Assembly (NCBI RefSeq): GCF_014695385.1
Contig: NZ_JACJOD010000006.1
Coordinates: forward strand, 186,001 to 250,000
DNA from: Trichocoleus sp. FACHB-46
GTDB lineage: Bacteria > Cyanobacteriota > Cyanobacteriia > FACHB-46
Reading direction: 5' to 3'
Length of the DNA stretch: 64,000 nt
The translations under genes and the position numbers were made by a program. This document shows, piece after piece, positions 54,005-63,442 of the stretch. The notes beneath the pieces were generated by a model that ran no database searches, had not been told where the DNA came from, and was given only the letters and a program-made list of their open reading frames with translations. Numbering within the stretch: position 1 is the first letter of the stretch; each line of letters opens with the position of its first letter.

Positions 54005-54673
54005 ATGGTAACGACATTTGCAGAACTTTTGTTGGATCATGGAGCCGCAGCTTTCGATCAACAGTTGTGTTTGAGTGAATTGCTCGGCGAGCATACTTGG
54101 TGGTTTGACATGGAAGCTGGCACGTTGGAGTTTAATGAAACTTTGACCTTTCCAGTGCAAATTCTAGGCAGTGAGTCAGATAGTAGCCAAACCTGGTTGT
54201 GGAGCTGGGCTAATGCAGAGAGTCATATTCCTGAACAGTTGTTGCAAGATGCATTGGAGTTAGCGGCTTTTGGCGATCGCGCTGCAATTGCTGAACTTAA
54301 GCAACCACAACTATCGCTTAGCGATGAAATCAACGGCCATGCTTTATCAATGGTTGCGAGTGGGCTTTGCAAAGCGAATGCTTATTACTGCGCTCCCTAT
54401 GCAGGTGGAGCTTTGTTCGTCTTACTCAAGCAAGCCAATTATCGTTGGCCGATTGATGACCCGATCGCCCGAATTGCCTTTGTGTTTCCCCAGTTCATTT
54501 CAACTTTTGCACTCAGCAATCATCGCCAAGCCTTTGCCTATTACCTCAGCTTTTACAACTTAGAAGTTTCAGAGCGAGAGAACTATGTACTGGGACGGTT
54601 TAACGGCGATCGCGTAATTACAGCAAAATTCGATCAAAACCAGCGCTTGATTGAATTGACAACACAAGATTAG
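54005..54673 (+). CDS. DUF6882 family protein
   Basis: 222 residues, soluble. GEHTWWFDMEAGTLEFNE and FPVQILGSESDSSQTWLWSWAN are the DUF6882 hallmark; a second half from about 105 has AFVFPQFISTFALSNHRQAF. Function unknown. It starts 17 bp after the histidine kinase in the same direction, so co-transcription is likely, though I know no link between the families. Confidence 0.8.
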   Translation: MVTTFAELLLDHGAAAFDQQLCLSELLGEHTWWFDMEAGTLEFNETLTFPVQILGSESDSSQTWLWSWANAESHIPEQLLQDALELAAFGDRAAIAELKQPQLSLSDEINGHALSMVASGLCKANAYYCAPYAGGALFVLLKQANYRWPIDDPIARIAFVFPQFISTFALSNHRQAFAYYLSFYNLEVSERENYVLGRFNGDRVITAKFDQNQRLIELTTQD

Positions 54674-54679
54674 GACCAA

Positions 54680-55258
54680 TTAACCGAACTTGTCTTTCCA
54701 TTCGGGACGGAGGAGACCGTAAAGATACATATCGTGGCGATCGCCGCTGCGATGGATAAACTCTCGATACACGCCTTCACGCTGAAACCCAAGCTTCTCG
54801 TATAGGGCGATCGCGCGATCGTTGTAGCTAAAGACAGTGAGTTGGATACGGTGCAGGTTTAGCTCCTCGAAGGCAAAGGTCAGCGCCAGTTGCATCGCCT
54901 CAAAGCCATAACCGTGGCCCCAGTGCTCCTCCCCAATGGCAATGCTGATCCAGCTCACTTGGTGATTCCACAGGATGCCGTCTAGTTCTACATAGCCCAA
55001 TAGCATGTCATTGGGGGCTGTAACCGCAGGCTCATTGCTGCTGACAGCACGCACCGCAAAGATGAAAGCATGATTAGATTTTTGGCGTTCTTCTAACCAT
55101 TGACCTAAAAACGCTTCAGAGTAGGGGTAAGCAGGCTGAGCATCTAACAACCGTAAAAAGTCAGATTGTTGATACCAATGCGCCAAAGCGGGTAAGTCTT
55201 GGGGCATCCAACTAGTTAATCGGACTCGGCTTCCAGACAGCGAAGTTTTAGCCAGCAT
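54680..55258 (-). CDS. GNAT N-acetyltransferase (RimJ/RimL-like)
   Basis: 192 residues. Whole GNAT fold: VRLTSWMPQDLPALAHW at the start, acetyl-CoA loop HWGHGYGFEAMQLALTFAF, and LYEKLGFQREGVYR near the C-terminus. RimJ/RimL-type enzymes acetylate protein N-termini or small amines; target unknown. Convergent with DUF6882 with six bases between. Confidence 0.88.
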   Translation of the reverse strand: MLAKTSLSGSRVRLTSWMPQDLPALAHWYQQSDFLRLLDAQPAYPYSEAFLGQWLEERQKSNHAFIFAVRAVSSNEPAVTAPNDMLLGYVELDGILWNHQVSWISIAIGEEHWGHGYGFEAMQLALTFAFEELNLHRIQLTVFSYNDRAIALYEKLGFQREGVYREFIHRSGDRHDMYLYGLLRPEWKDKFG

Positions 55259-55323
55259 GAATCACTACACTCTGCTGCCCACCAGTTCTGCCACTCGCTC
55301 TATAACCCTCAAACTTAAAGGCA

Positions 55324-55713
55324 TTAGCTGTCAGACTGTCTGGCTAAGAATTGCCGCAAACTCAAAAGCGCCACGGTTTGCCCCGCATTTAGCGGTAGGA
55401 GCGAAACCCCTTCCAGCCGCGATTGCAGCCAACCGTCGCCCCAGCACCACTCATGGAAGCCATCAACGCCTTGACTTAAGAGCAAGCGCAGACAATTTGG
55501 TTCCGCCACATCCACCTGATGCTGAATTGCGATCGGACCCAGCCAACTGGTAAATGATAGCCCAGCATGCAACTGTTCTGGCAATCCGGGGGATAAGCGT
55601 TCTGGCCACAACCACTTTTGCAGTTGAGCGGGTTGGAGCAAACTATCCCGAATGTTAGCGGCTGAGGCGTTGACCTCAATTCGCAAGTTGCTTTGTTGAA
55701 AAGTACCCCACAT
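55324..55713 (-). CDS. SRPBCC-like small protein
   Basis: 129 residues. LRIEVNASAANIRDSLLQPA then QKWLWPERLSP match the start of SRPBCC (START/Bet v1) folds, and the C-terminal helix (AGQTVALLSLRQFLARQ) fits. These domains hold hydrophobic ligands. Same strand as, and 65 bp upstream of, the GNAT gene. Function unknown. Confidence 0.65.
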   Translation of the reverse strand: MWGTFQQSNLRIEVNASAANIRDSLLQPAQLQKWLWPERLSPGLPEQLHAGLSFTSWLGPIAIQHQVDVAEPNCLRLLLSQGVDGFHEWCWGDGWLQSRLEGVSLLPLNAGQTVALLSLRQFLARQSDS

Positions 55714-55937
55714 AAGCTTGAATGGCGGCTCCGCAGATCAGTTGGTTCTCTAGTTCTTTCAGTATGCCAAGTTCAGGCAGTTCTTAGCCGAACCGTGAGC
55801 AACGCGATCGCTTTGGCTGCGTCCCTGGCTTGCTTCAGGACCAGAAAGACCTTGGCGAGATCCTGGCGATCGCTCCCAAGGCCATCAACCCACAACTTAG
55901 AATAGAAATAGTGAATTAAGAAATGTAAGGTTTTTTC

Positions 55938-56834
55938 ATGGCGGATCAGTTAATGCGGGCAACTGCGGCTGATGGCGGCATTCGAGCGGTAGGAGTGATT
56001 ACAACTCGCCTCACCGAAGAAGCTAGACAGCGGCATCAGCTCTCCTATGTAGCAACAGCAGCTCTGGGGCGTACCATGTCCTCCGGATTGCTGTTGGCCT
56101 CCAGTATGAAACGGCCCGGATCGCGAATCAACATCCGGATTCGCGGCAATGGACCTTTGGGCGGCATTTTAGTCGATGCGGGCTTAGATGGAACTGTTCG
56201 CGGATATGTCGATAATCCAGAAATTGAGCTACCTCCCAATGACAAAGGCAAATTGGATGTCGGTGGTGCGGTAGGTCACGAAGGTTATGTGTATGTGGTG
56301 CGGGATGTGGGCTATGGCTATCCCTACTCCAGCACTGTAGAGATCGTCTCTGGTGAGGTTGGGGAGGACATCGCCAACTATTTAGTGACTTCCGAGCAAA
56401 CTCCTTCAGCCTTGGTGGTGGGCGTATTCGTCGGTGCGGAAGGTGTAACCGCATCAGGAGGCTTGTTGATCCAAGTCTTGCCTAAAGCGGCTCGCGATGA
56501 AGAACTAGTAGCAACTCTAGAGTCTCGCATTGGCCAATTGTCTGGGTTTACCCCGCTGTTGCAAGCAGGCAAAACGCTGCCAGAAATGTTCGAGCAACTG
56601 TTGGGTGATATGGGATTAGAAATCTTTCCAGAAACTCAGTTAGTCAGGTTCCACTGTGGTTGCTCCTTCGATCGCATGCTAGGGGCGCTCAAGATTTTGG
56701 GCGAAACGGAACTGCAAGACATGATCGAAAAAGACAACGGCGCTGAAGCCACCTGTCACTTCTGTAATGAGGTTTATCAAGCCAGCAGTGATGAACTAGC
56801 GCAACTGATTTCCGAGTTGCGAGCCGAATCCTAA
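55938..56834 (+). CDS. hslO: Redox-regulated chaperone Hsp33
   Basis: 298 residues, full Hsp33. The zinc/redox centre is C240-x-C242 (RFHCGCS) and C273-x2-C276 (ATCHFCNE). N-terminal domain includes LGRTMSSGLLLASSMK and GNGPLGGILVDAGLDG. Oxidation releases zinc and turns on holdase activity. Stands alone in front of the repeat-rich membrane protein gene. Confidence 0.94.
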   Translation: MADQLMRATAADGGIRAVGVITTRLTEEARQRHQLSYVATAALGRTMSSGLLLASSMKRPGSRINIRIRGNGPLGGILVDAGLDGTVRGYVDNPEIELPPNDKGKLDVGGAVGHEGYVYVVRDVGYGYPYSSTVEIVSGEVGEDIANYLVTSEQTPSALVVGVFVGAEGVTASGGLLIQVLPKAARDEELVATLESRIGQLSGFTPLLQAGKTLPEMFEQLLGDMGLEIFPETQLVRFHCGCSFDRMLGALKILGETELQDMIEKDNGAEATCHFCNEVYQASSDELAQLISELRAES

Positions 56835-56919
56835 CGAAAGTCCGGGAGGCTAGAGAAAGTCTACGAAGAGTGTCATCTAAACCTAAAGATTTGACTTTTT
56901 GGGGCTTGAGGAGGGTAGG

Positions 56920-56991
56920 ATGACAACTACTGCATTTGCTTTGGAGCAGCCAGAGCCGCTGCACTACGAATTGTTAGGTGGGAGTTGTTAG
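56920..56991 (+). CDS. Candidate 23-residue upstream ORF
   Basis: AGGAGG (56909-56914) lies five bases before an ATG that reads MTTTAFALEQPEPLHYELLG, then GSC, and TAG at 56989-56991. This ribosome site is the best in the spacer. The ORF ends seven bases before the ATG of the next gene, so it may be a leader peptide that couples translation, or a truncated gene start. No homologue recognised. Confidence 0.4.
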   Translation: MTTTAFALEQPEPLHYELLGGSC

Positions 56992-56996
56992 GTGGG
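56971..56996. repeat. 14-bp-period tandem duplication in the upstream ORF
   Basis: TTGTTAGGTGGG at 56971-56982 and again at 56985-56996. The second copy supplies the TAG of the upstream ORF. Confidence 0.88.
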
Positions 56997-56998
56997 CT

Positions 56999-59083
56999 AT
57001 GACCAGAGATCGCGGAACTCCAGACCGTAGGCCAGCCGATCGGCCTCTCCGGATGAAGAATTCAAGCAACCCCGACCGCCCCCCTGCTCCTCGCCCCTCA
57101 ACCCATCCGACTCCGCGTCCTGTGGTCAGAGCTGTACCTCCAGACCCAGTTCGGCCTGTGGTTTCGACGCTCGGTCAGACGGAGCAACCTGCTTATGCCG
57201 TACCGGGGTCTGCTCCCCCGCCGCTGACTCAGCCCCCTAGCCCGCGCGATCGCAGACGGTTACGATTGCCCACAAGCATAAGATTTTGGGGCTTGACTAC
57301 CTTGTTGCTTACGGGAGGAGCGGCAGTTGTCTCGGTGGCGTTGTTGGTCCGATCACCTGCGTTGCCGAATTGCCCCTCGATCTTCTGGCCGATGGCATCT
57401 GCTTCCATGCGGCTCTACTGTGCTCAAGTTGCAGCCAACAAGCAGACCGTGAAGAATTTGCTAGAGGCGATCGCGCTAGTTCACAACTTGCCTCCCGATC
57501 ATCCTTTGCGGTCCGATATTGACCGCTCGATTCAACAGTGGTCATCAGATATCCTCAACTTGGCTGAGACTTCTTTCAACGCCGGCAAGCTTGACGAAGC
57601 GATCGCTACAGCTCGCAAGATTCCAGAAAACACATCGGCTCATGCCCTTGTGAATGAACGGATCGAGCGCTGGCAATCGATTTGGGAGAAGGCAGAGGCG
57701 ATTTATCAAAAATCAGAATCCGCCATGCGAGAGCGCAAGTGGCATCAAGCCTTTACCGAGGCAGTGCGCTTGCTTTACGTGGGTAATACCTATTGGGAAA
57801 CCACGAAGTATCAAGAACTCAACGAGCGCATTCGAGTTGCTAGGGAAGAAGGCAACAAGTTAGCCAAGGCCGAAGAACTGGCGGATATTGGCGGTCTCGA
57901 CAATTTGCTCAAGGCGGTTAAGTTGGCGGAGTCGATCAGCCCCAACAGTTACATCTATAAAGAGGCACAAACCGCGATCGCCAAGTTTGGTCGCAAAATG
58001 CTGAACTTAGCCCAAGCGACGCTAGAGGAACGCAACGCAACAGAAGCGATCGCCATTGCCCGTAAGATTCCTGATAGTGCCAACTTAGAGGAAGAAGCGC
58101 AAGACTTTATTGATCTGGCTGATGCTCAAGCTCAAGCCTGGCAAGGGACGGTCGCAGACTTAGAAGCCGCGATCGCTCAAGCGCAAAAGCTCGATCGTAA
58201 GCGTCCCATGTACGCTAGAGCCCAGCAGTTGATTACCCGCTGGCAGCGAGAAATTGAAGGTGTCGCCCATCTCGATCGGGCCCGTCAATTAGCGCAAGGG
58301 GGGACTCCGAATGCCTTAGGATCGGCGATCGCAGAAGCAAGTTTGGTCAACCGCTCCAATCCTCGCTGGGATGAAGCTCAGAAAGAAATTGCTCGCTGGC
58401 GCGGCCAAATTGAAACTACGGAAGATCGGCCTTACCTCGATCGCGCGGATGAATATGCCTTGGCGGGAGATGCTAACTCGCTGCAATCCGCGATTAATGA
58501 GGCCAGCCAAGTCGGTCCAGGTCGCGCTTTGTACGGTGAGGCCCAAGACAAGATCCGCCAGTGGACCAGGGAAATTCAGCGGCAGCAAGACCAACCCTAC
58601 CTAGACCAAGCAAGAGCCTTTGCGAGCAGTGGAGATTTGCCCAGTGCGATCGCTACCGCCGACCAAATCACCTCTGGTCGGGCGCTCTATGATGAGGCGC
58701 AGGATGAAATCCGCTCTTGGCGCAGCCTAATTCAAGCAGAGCAAAATTGGCAGGAAGCTCAAAGCTTAGCGACTGCCGCAACCCCAGATGCCTTAGCAGC
58801 GGCGATCCAAAAAGCGGATCAAATTCCCGCCTCCAGTTCCCTACGAATTGATGCTGAATCCGCCATCAATCAGTGGAGCCAATCTATTTTAGTGCTGGCC
58901 CAAAACCAAGCCAACTATGACTTACCCAGTGCGATCGCGATCGCCCAAAAGGTTCCCGCTCGTACGGAAGCCTATGCCCAAGCCCAGCTCCAAATTGGCG
59001 AGTGGCGGAAGGCTCTACAACCCCCTGAACCTCCTAAAGTTCTTGTAGAACCCACTCCTCCACAGATTCGCCCGATCAACTAA
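56999..59083 (+). CDS. Repeat-rich single-pass membrane protein
   Basis: 694 residues from ATG 56999 (GTG 56978 is in the same frame). A basic, Pro/Arg-rich cytoplasmic tail of about 100 residues precedes one helix (LTTLLLTGGAAVVSVALLV). The rest is an array of roughly 40-residue helical repeats containing variants of SAIAIAQKV-P and EAQxxIxxWxxxI (for example GRALYGEAQDKIRQWTREI, GRALYDEAQDEIRSWRSLI). The pattern resembles TPR-like scaffolds for protein-protein contacts. It ends Pro-rich. Convergent overlap of four bases with the next gene. Function unknown. Confidence 0.75.
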   Translation: MTRDRGTPDRRPADRPLRMKNSSNPDRPPAPRPSTHPTPRPVVRAVPPDPVRPVVSTLGQTEQPAYAVPGSAPPPLTQPPSPRDRRRLRLPTSIRFWGLTTLLLTGGAAVVSVALLVRSPALPNCPSIFWPMASASMRLYCAQVAANKQTVKNLLEAIALVHNLPPDHPLRSDIDRSIQQWSSDILNLAETSFNAGKLDEAIATARKIPENTSAHALVNERIERWQSIWEKAEAIYQKSESAMRERKWHQAFTEAVRLLYVGNTYWETTKYQELNERIRVAREEGNKLAKAEELADIGGLDNLLKAVKLAESISPNSYIYKEAQTAIAKFGRKMLNLAQATLEERNATEAIAIARKIPDSANLEEEAQDFIDLADAQAQAWQGTVADLEAAIAQAQKLDRKRPMYARAQQLITRWQREIEGVAHLDRARQLAQGGTPNALGSAIAEASLVNRSNPRWDEAQKEIARWRGQIETTEDRPYLDRADEYALAGDANSLQSAINEASQVGPGRALYGEAQDKIRQWTREIQRQQDQPYLDQARAFASSGDLPSAIATADQITSGRALYDEAQDEIRSWRSLIQAEQNWQEAQSLATAATPDALAAAIQKADQIPASSSLRIDAESAINQWSQSILVLAQNQANYDLPSAIAIAQKVPARTEAYAQAQLQIGEWRKALQPPEPPKVLVEPTPPQIRPIN

Positions 59084-62000
59084 AGTTTGGAGCTACTCCC
59101 TTGAGCCACCTGTTGATAAAAGGACTCAAGCGCTTTCACACAACTTGAGTCATCAAAAAGTTGGGCATGGCCTTGGGTAATGCGCTGCTCGATCTCCTGC
59201 CGCCACGCAGAATCTAGCCCTAACTTAACTGCGATCGCCACATATTCTTCTGGAGTAGCCGCGATCGCCTCCGGGATGCTCAAAGCTTGCAAAATTCCTG
59301 CTGCATGTCGTCCTCGCATAAATTCGCCTGGGCAAGTGACGACGGGTAAGTTACAGGCGATCGCCTCTAGGGTGGTATTGCCGCCAGACCAGTCAAACGT
59401 ATCCAAAAAGATATCGGACAGTAAATTGAGCTGCAAATACCCTGCTTGGTTTTGTCGAGGCAAAATCACACAATAGTCCTCGCTGTTTAAGCCCACGGCT
59501 GCAAAAGCCCGCTGTAAGCGCTGACGAAACTTTTCAGTGACAGCAGCACTAAAGTGAGCGAGAAAAGCAAACTGGGCGTCGGGGACTTGTTGGGCGATCG
59601 CGGCAAACACAAAGTCGTACTGCGGCAGGTACTTGAACAGTGACTGACAAGACAAATAGACCACCGCATCGGGGCGCAATCCAAAATCAGCTCTAGTCTT
59701 AATTAGCTCGGGAATAGTAGGTTTGGCATAGGCAATACCGATTTGGGGTAGCCGCACCAATTGCTCGGAGTAGTGTTCCTCGCCATTCTCTGGTTCCATC
59801 AGGTCGCTAGAGAGGAAATAGTCAACCGTGGGTAAGCCCGATGTCACCGGATGCCCCCAAGTCAGACATTGCACCGGAGCCAAACGCAGACTGGCAATCT
59901 GGCTAGCTTTGGGATGCATGCCAATGTCGAGGAACGTGAGTACGTGTAGTTCATCGTTTAGAATTTGCTGACACATGCCTGTCAAATCGCCAGAAATCTG
60001 ATGAAAGGCATCGCTGTAACGTTGAATTCCCTGCGTAATCGCGTCCTGCTCTCGATTCAGGGAATAGCAATGAATTTCAAATTTTTCGCGATCGCAATGA
60101 CGCAGCCAACCCAAAAACAACTTGCCGACTGTATGCAACCGTAGACAGTCTGATAGGTAGCCAATGCGAATTTTGCCGCTTGGACTTAAAGGTGGCATCG
60201 GTCGATCTTGCACCCACTGGGGATAGTTGGTCGCCATAATCTGATGCACCAACAGCCCGTATTGTTGTTGTAAAGCGCGATCGTTTTCACCCTGGTAAGC
60301 CAGATAGAAGTTAGCGTAACGACTAATACCTTCAAGGGCATTTTTGCTAGCTTCTGGCGTAGATAAGTCGAGTTCAGCCCCAATGCGGGCTAAGCCTTGA
60401 CTGAACCGCTGCCGAGATACTGCAATCTCCTCGGTGGTTGCGTACAGAATAGGTAAAGTTAACTGCTGGGCTAGCTTGAGAGAAAGATCATTCGGTAGCA
60501 AACTCAAAGCATCGGTAGCAGCGGCGATCGCGGCTTCAGTTTGGCCGTCATCTCGCAAGGCAGAAATTAGGTCAAAGTAAAGCTTTGTGGCAGTCGGATA
60601 AGCCTGCACCGCTTCCCGGTAGAGCTGAATGGCCGCGTCGTACTGCCCCAAGCGCTGAAAACAATCGCCCAAGCACTTATAAACTCGCTGAATTAGTTCC
60701 GGGGCGACTCCTGTTTTCTCGGACCTGAGAAACTTCTGATACCGCTCGATCGCCGCTTGGTATTTGCCTTGGCGGTACAAAGCGAAGCCTAGATAAAAGT
60801 CGGCCTGCATGCGAGACTCATCTGCCTTGGCTTTATAGGCAGTGCCCAAATCCTGGAGCGCAACCGGATCGCGAGGGCTCAGTTGGTGAGCTTTTTCCAG
60901 AGCTTGAATGGCATCTTCTAGCTGATGCTCTGCGATCAAGCTTCTGCCCATCTGCTGGTACTGCTCATAGGTTTCGAGGTTTGCGGGTGGCGTGGGTAAA
61001 GAGAGCGCTACAGGCTGAGGTGGCAGAGCCGCTTGGCTAATAGGGCTGGCAATAGGGCTAATACCAGAACTGGTGTCAGAGCTGCTATCTAGAGCAATTA
61101 AGCGTCGATTATCCACCGCTGCGATCGTCATTGGAGCACTGTAGGGCGTTGATGGAGGTGCTTGCTGAGCTGCTGCCATCAACGTTTCACTCACAGTTTT
61201 CGCCATCTGGAGCCAAGAGAATTGTTTAGCCTGCTCTAAGCCTGCTTTGATTAGTGGGTCGCGCAAAGTTGGGTTCTGCACATTTTGCAGCGCGGCAGTC
61301 AGTCCTGCAACATCTGAGGCCTTGACGTAAAGGGCAGCTTGACCCGCCACCTCTGGGATGGAACCATTGGGGCAAGTAATGACAGGACAACCACAAGCCA
61401 TTGCTTCTAAAATAGGTAGCCCAAAGCCTTCGTACTGGGAAGGGTATACGAGCGCGATCGCTCCAGCATAGGCCATTCGTAATTCGGCATCGTTGAGTTG
61501 CAGCAGATGAACTCTAGTGCCTGCGGGTAAACAAGCACTCAGATCAGGTTCCAGCGTGGAGTTTCCACCTGTGCAAACAATACTGAAGTTGGCAGCATTC
61601 GCGAGTTTGGCAAAGGCTTTGCAAAACAAAATGGTGTTCTTGTAGCCGTTTCTCGTGCCGACCATCAAGAAATAGGGTTGCGTAATCTGGTGCTTCTGTT
61701 TAAACTCATTCACCTCTGCGTCACCAGCCGGGACAAAACTGGGTTGTACCCCACAAGGCGCAACGGCGATCGCTTCCGGAGCAATGTAAGGAAAGAGTTT
61801 AGCTAAGTCCCGTGCAGTATTTTGAGAAATTGCGATGTAACGGTCAGCATGCTGAATGGCATAGTGCTTGACCCGCCACATAAACTCGTCTACATCCCAG
61901 CCAATTTGCTCCGGAATCATGTCATAGGCCATGAATACCGAAGGCGTTGAAATCGGAGTGGTGTAATAAGTGGAAATAAATAAGCTAGCCTGCTCCTCGT

Positions 62001-63423
62001 CACAAATTTGCTGAAGAATGGCGCGATCGAGAGCAGCGTTGCTATAGCTATAGGGCGGAATGAGGCGATAGCGAATCCCAGGAACTCTCGGCGCAGAACC
62101 ATTACGGTCTAACACTAAAAGATGATCAGCAAAATTGCTTCTAGACCATTCCGCTAACAAAGTTGACCAAACACGAGCAATACCAGTATTAGAAAACTGA
62201 AAGAACATGCCATCAATGACAATCTTAGGCATTTTATTCAGGTAATACTTTTGAATAAAAATGCCGCGATTACGGACATGCAACTTCAATTGATTGAGTC
62301 GCCCATCTCGACCTGTTGTATTTTGGTTATGGGTAAATAATTGATGCTTAATATCTTCAGGAATTGGAGTGAGTGAATACCCACTGGATTTAGCGCGATG
62401 ACAGAAGTCAACATCATCCCAATATCCTGGCCCATAGTCTTCGCACCAACCACCAAAGCTTTCTAAAACCTGTTTTTTGACACACAAAGCCCAGCCTTCT
62501 AAATAAACTTCCCCAGTTTCAGTTTGTTTAGGGCCTGGGCCTGCCAATCCTTCGCCAGCAAGCTGACATAGGTAGGGAACCGGAGTAGTCAACACCTCAA
62601 TGTCGTTATTAAGAAATAAAATATACTCGTTGCTGGCAACTTGAATTCCTTGATTATTTGCTGCGGCAAAACCTCGGTTTTCAGAATTGCGAATTAACTT
62701 AATATTATGAGTCTGACAAAATCTCTTTAGAGCATCTCTGGTAGGGGGTTGACTACCGTTGTCAATAAAAATAATTTCAATATCAGATAAATGCTTTAAG
62801 TTGCGTCCCCAAATTTCTAATAACTCACCGTGATCCCACCAAGGCACAACGATACTCGTGGAATAAGCTACCTTATCTAAAGGATTTGTATTTTTATGCG
62901 CTTTACTAGCTTCTACCCAAAAACAGCTCTGTCCGTGGGACCAACAATCTGCAATGCTAATGTCACGAAAGCCAGCTTTTGCGAGCAATTGACGTAATCG
63001 AGGAGCCGTAAAACCAGTTTTGTGAAACTCACCCGGATGACTTTGAAGACCAAAGATAGTATCAAGCTGCCAGCCCCAACGCTCTGATTCGGGTTTATCA
63101 AGCCATTGCCGCAAGCACCATTCTAGGTTGGGCAAATTCATGACGAGTTGGCCTTCCGGCTTTAGAACTCTAGCCCACTCTTTTAATACTTGAGGCACCT
63201 CATACTTACTCAGATGCTCTAGCATGTGCTCAGTAAAAATTTCATCCACACTACTTGGAGGAAATGGCAAATTAAAAATATCCATTTGGGTAATATTTGG
63301 ACCAGCTAAATATTGGTCTACATTGATATACCCTGGTTTGATTTTTCGGCCACAACCCAAATATAGTTTTAAAGGATTAGCTGTTTGCTGAATGGATTGA
63401 TTAATCATTGGTTTTGAATTCAA
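59080..63423 (-). CDS. Methyltransferase-GT2-GT4-TPR-GT41 fusion glycosyltransferase
   Basis: 1447 residues in one uninterrupted frame. Approximate order: class I SAM methyltransferase (15-175; LYLGCGRKIKPGYINVD, FTEHMLEHLSKYEV); GT2 (188-395; FIDNGSQPP, LFLNNDIEVL, WDDVDFCHRAK); GT4 (396-780; PCGVQPSF, PSQYEGFGLPILEAMACGCP); TPR repeats (814-1010; GRSLIAEHQLEDAIQALEKA); GT41 SPINDLY/OGT-like (1080-1440; LSCQSLFKYLPQYDF, DTFDWSGGNTTLEAIACNLP). It could add several sugars to a glycan or protein in sequence. GT41 proteins O-glycosylate Ser/Thr with TPRs choosing the substrate. A second GT41 gene lies upstream. Confidence 0.88.
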   Translation of the reverse strand: MNSKPMINQSIQQTANPLKLYLGCGRKIKPGYINVDQYLAGPNITQMDIFNLPFPPSSVDEIFTEHMLEHLSKYEVPQVLKEWARVLKPEGQLVMNLPNLEWCLRQWLDKPESERWGWQLDTIFGLQSHPGEFHKTGFTAPRLRQLLAKAGFRDISIADCWSHGQSCFWVEASKAHKNTNPLDKVAYSTSIVVPWWDHGELLEIWGRNLKHLSDIEIIFIDNGSQPPTRDALKRFCQTHNIKLIRNSENRGFAAANNQGIQVASNEYILFLNNDIEVLTTPVPYLCQLAGEGLAGPGPKQTETGEVYLEGWALCVKKQVLESFGGWCEDYGPGYWDDVDFCHRAKSSGYSLTPIPEDIKHQLFTHNQNTTGRDGRLNQLKLHVRNRGIFIQKYYLNKMPKIVIDGMFFQFSNTGIARVWSTLLAEWSRSNFADHLLVLDRNGSAPRVPGIRYRLIPPYSYSNAALDRAILQQICDEEQASLFISTYYTTPISTPSVFMAYDMIPEQIGWDVDEFMWRVKHYAIQHADRYIAISQNTARDLAKLFPYIAPEAIAVAPCGVQPSFVPAGDAEVNEFKQKHQITQPYFLMVGTRNGYKNTILFCKAFAKLANAANFSIVCTGGNSTLEPDLSACLPAGTRVHLLQLNDAELRMAYAGAIALVYPSQYEGFGLPILEAMACGCPVITCPNGSIPEVAGQAALYVKASDVAGLTAALQNVQNPTLRDPLIKAGLEQAKQFSWLQMAKTVSETLMAAAQQAPPSTPYSAPMTIAAVDNRRLIALDSSSDTSSGISPIASPISQAALPPQPVALSLPTPPANLETYEQYQQMGRSLIAEHQLEDAIQALEKAHQLSPRDPVALQDLGTAYKAKADESRMQADFYLGFALYRQGKYQAAIERYQKFLRSEKTGVAPELIQRVYKCLGDCFQRLGQYDAAIQLYREAVQAYPTATKLYFDLISALRDDGQTEAAIAAATDALSLLPNDLSLKLAQQLTLPILYATTEEIAVSRQRFSQGLARIGAELDLSTPEASKNALEGISRYANFYLAYQGENDRALQQQYGLLVHQIMATNYPQWVQDRPMPPLSPSGKIRIGYLSDCLRLHTVGKLFLGWLRHCDREKFEIHCYSLNREQDAITQGIQRYSDAFHQISGDLTGMCQQILNDELHVLTFLDIGMHPKASQIASLRLAPVQCLTWGHPVTSGLPTVDYFLSSDLMEPENGEEHYSEQLVRLPQIGIAYAKPTIPELIKTRADFGLRPDAVVYLSCQSLFKYLPQYDFVFAAIAQQVPDAQFAFLAHFSAAVTEKFRQRLQRAFAAVGLNSEDYCVILPRQNQAGYLQLNLLSDIFLDTFDWSGGNTTLEAIACNLPVVTCPGEFMRGRHAAGILQALSIPEAIAATPEEYVAIAVKLGLDSAWRQEIEQRITQGHAQLFDDSSCVKALESFYQQVAQGSSSKL

Positions 63424-63442
63424 AGTTATCTTGAATTGGAGG

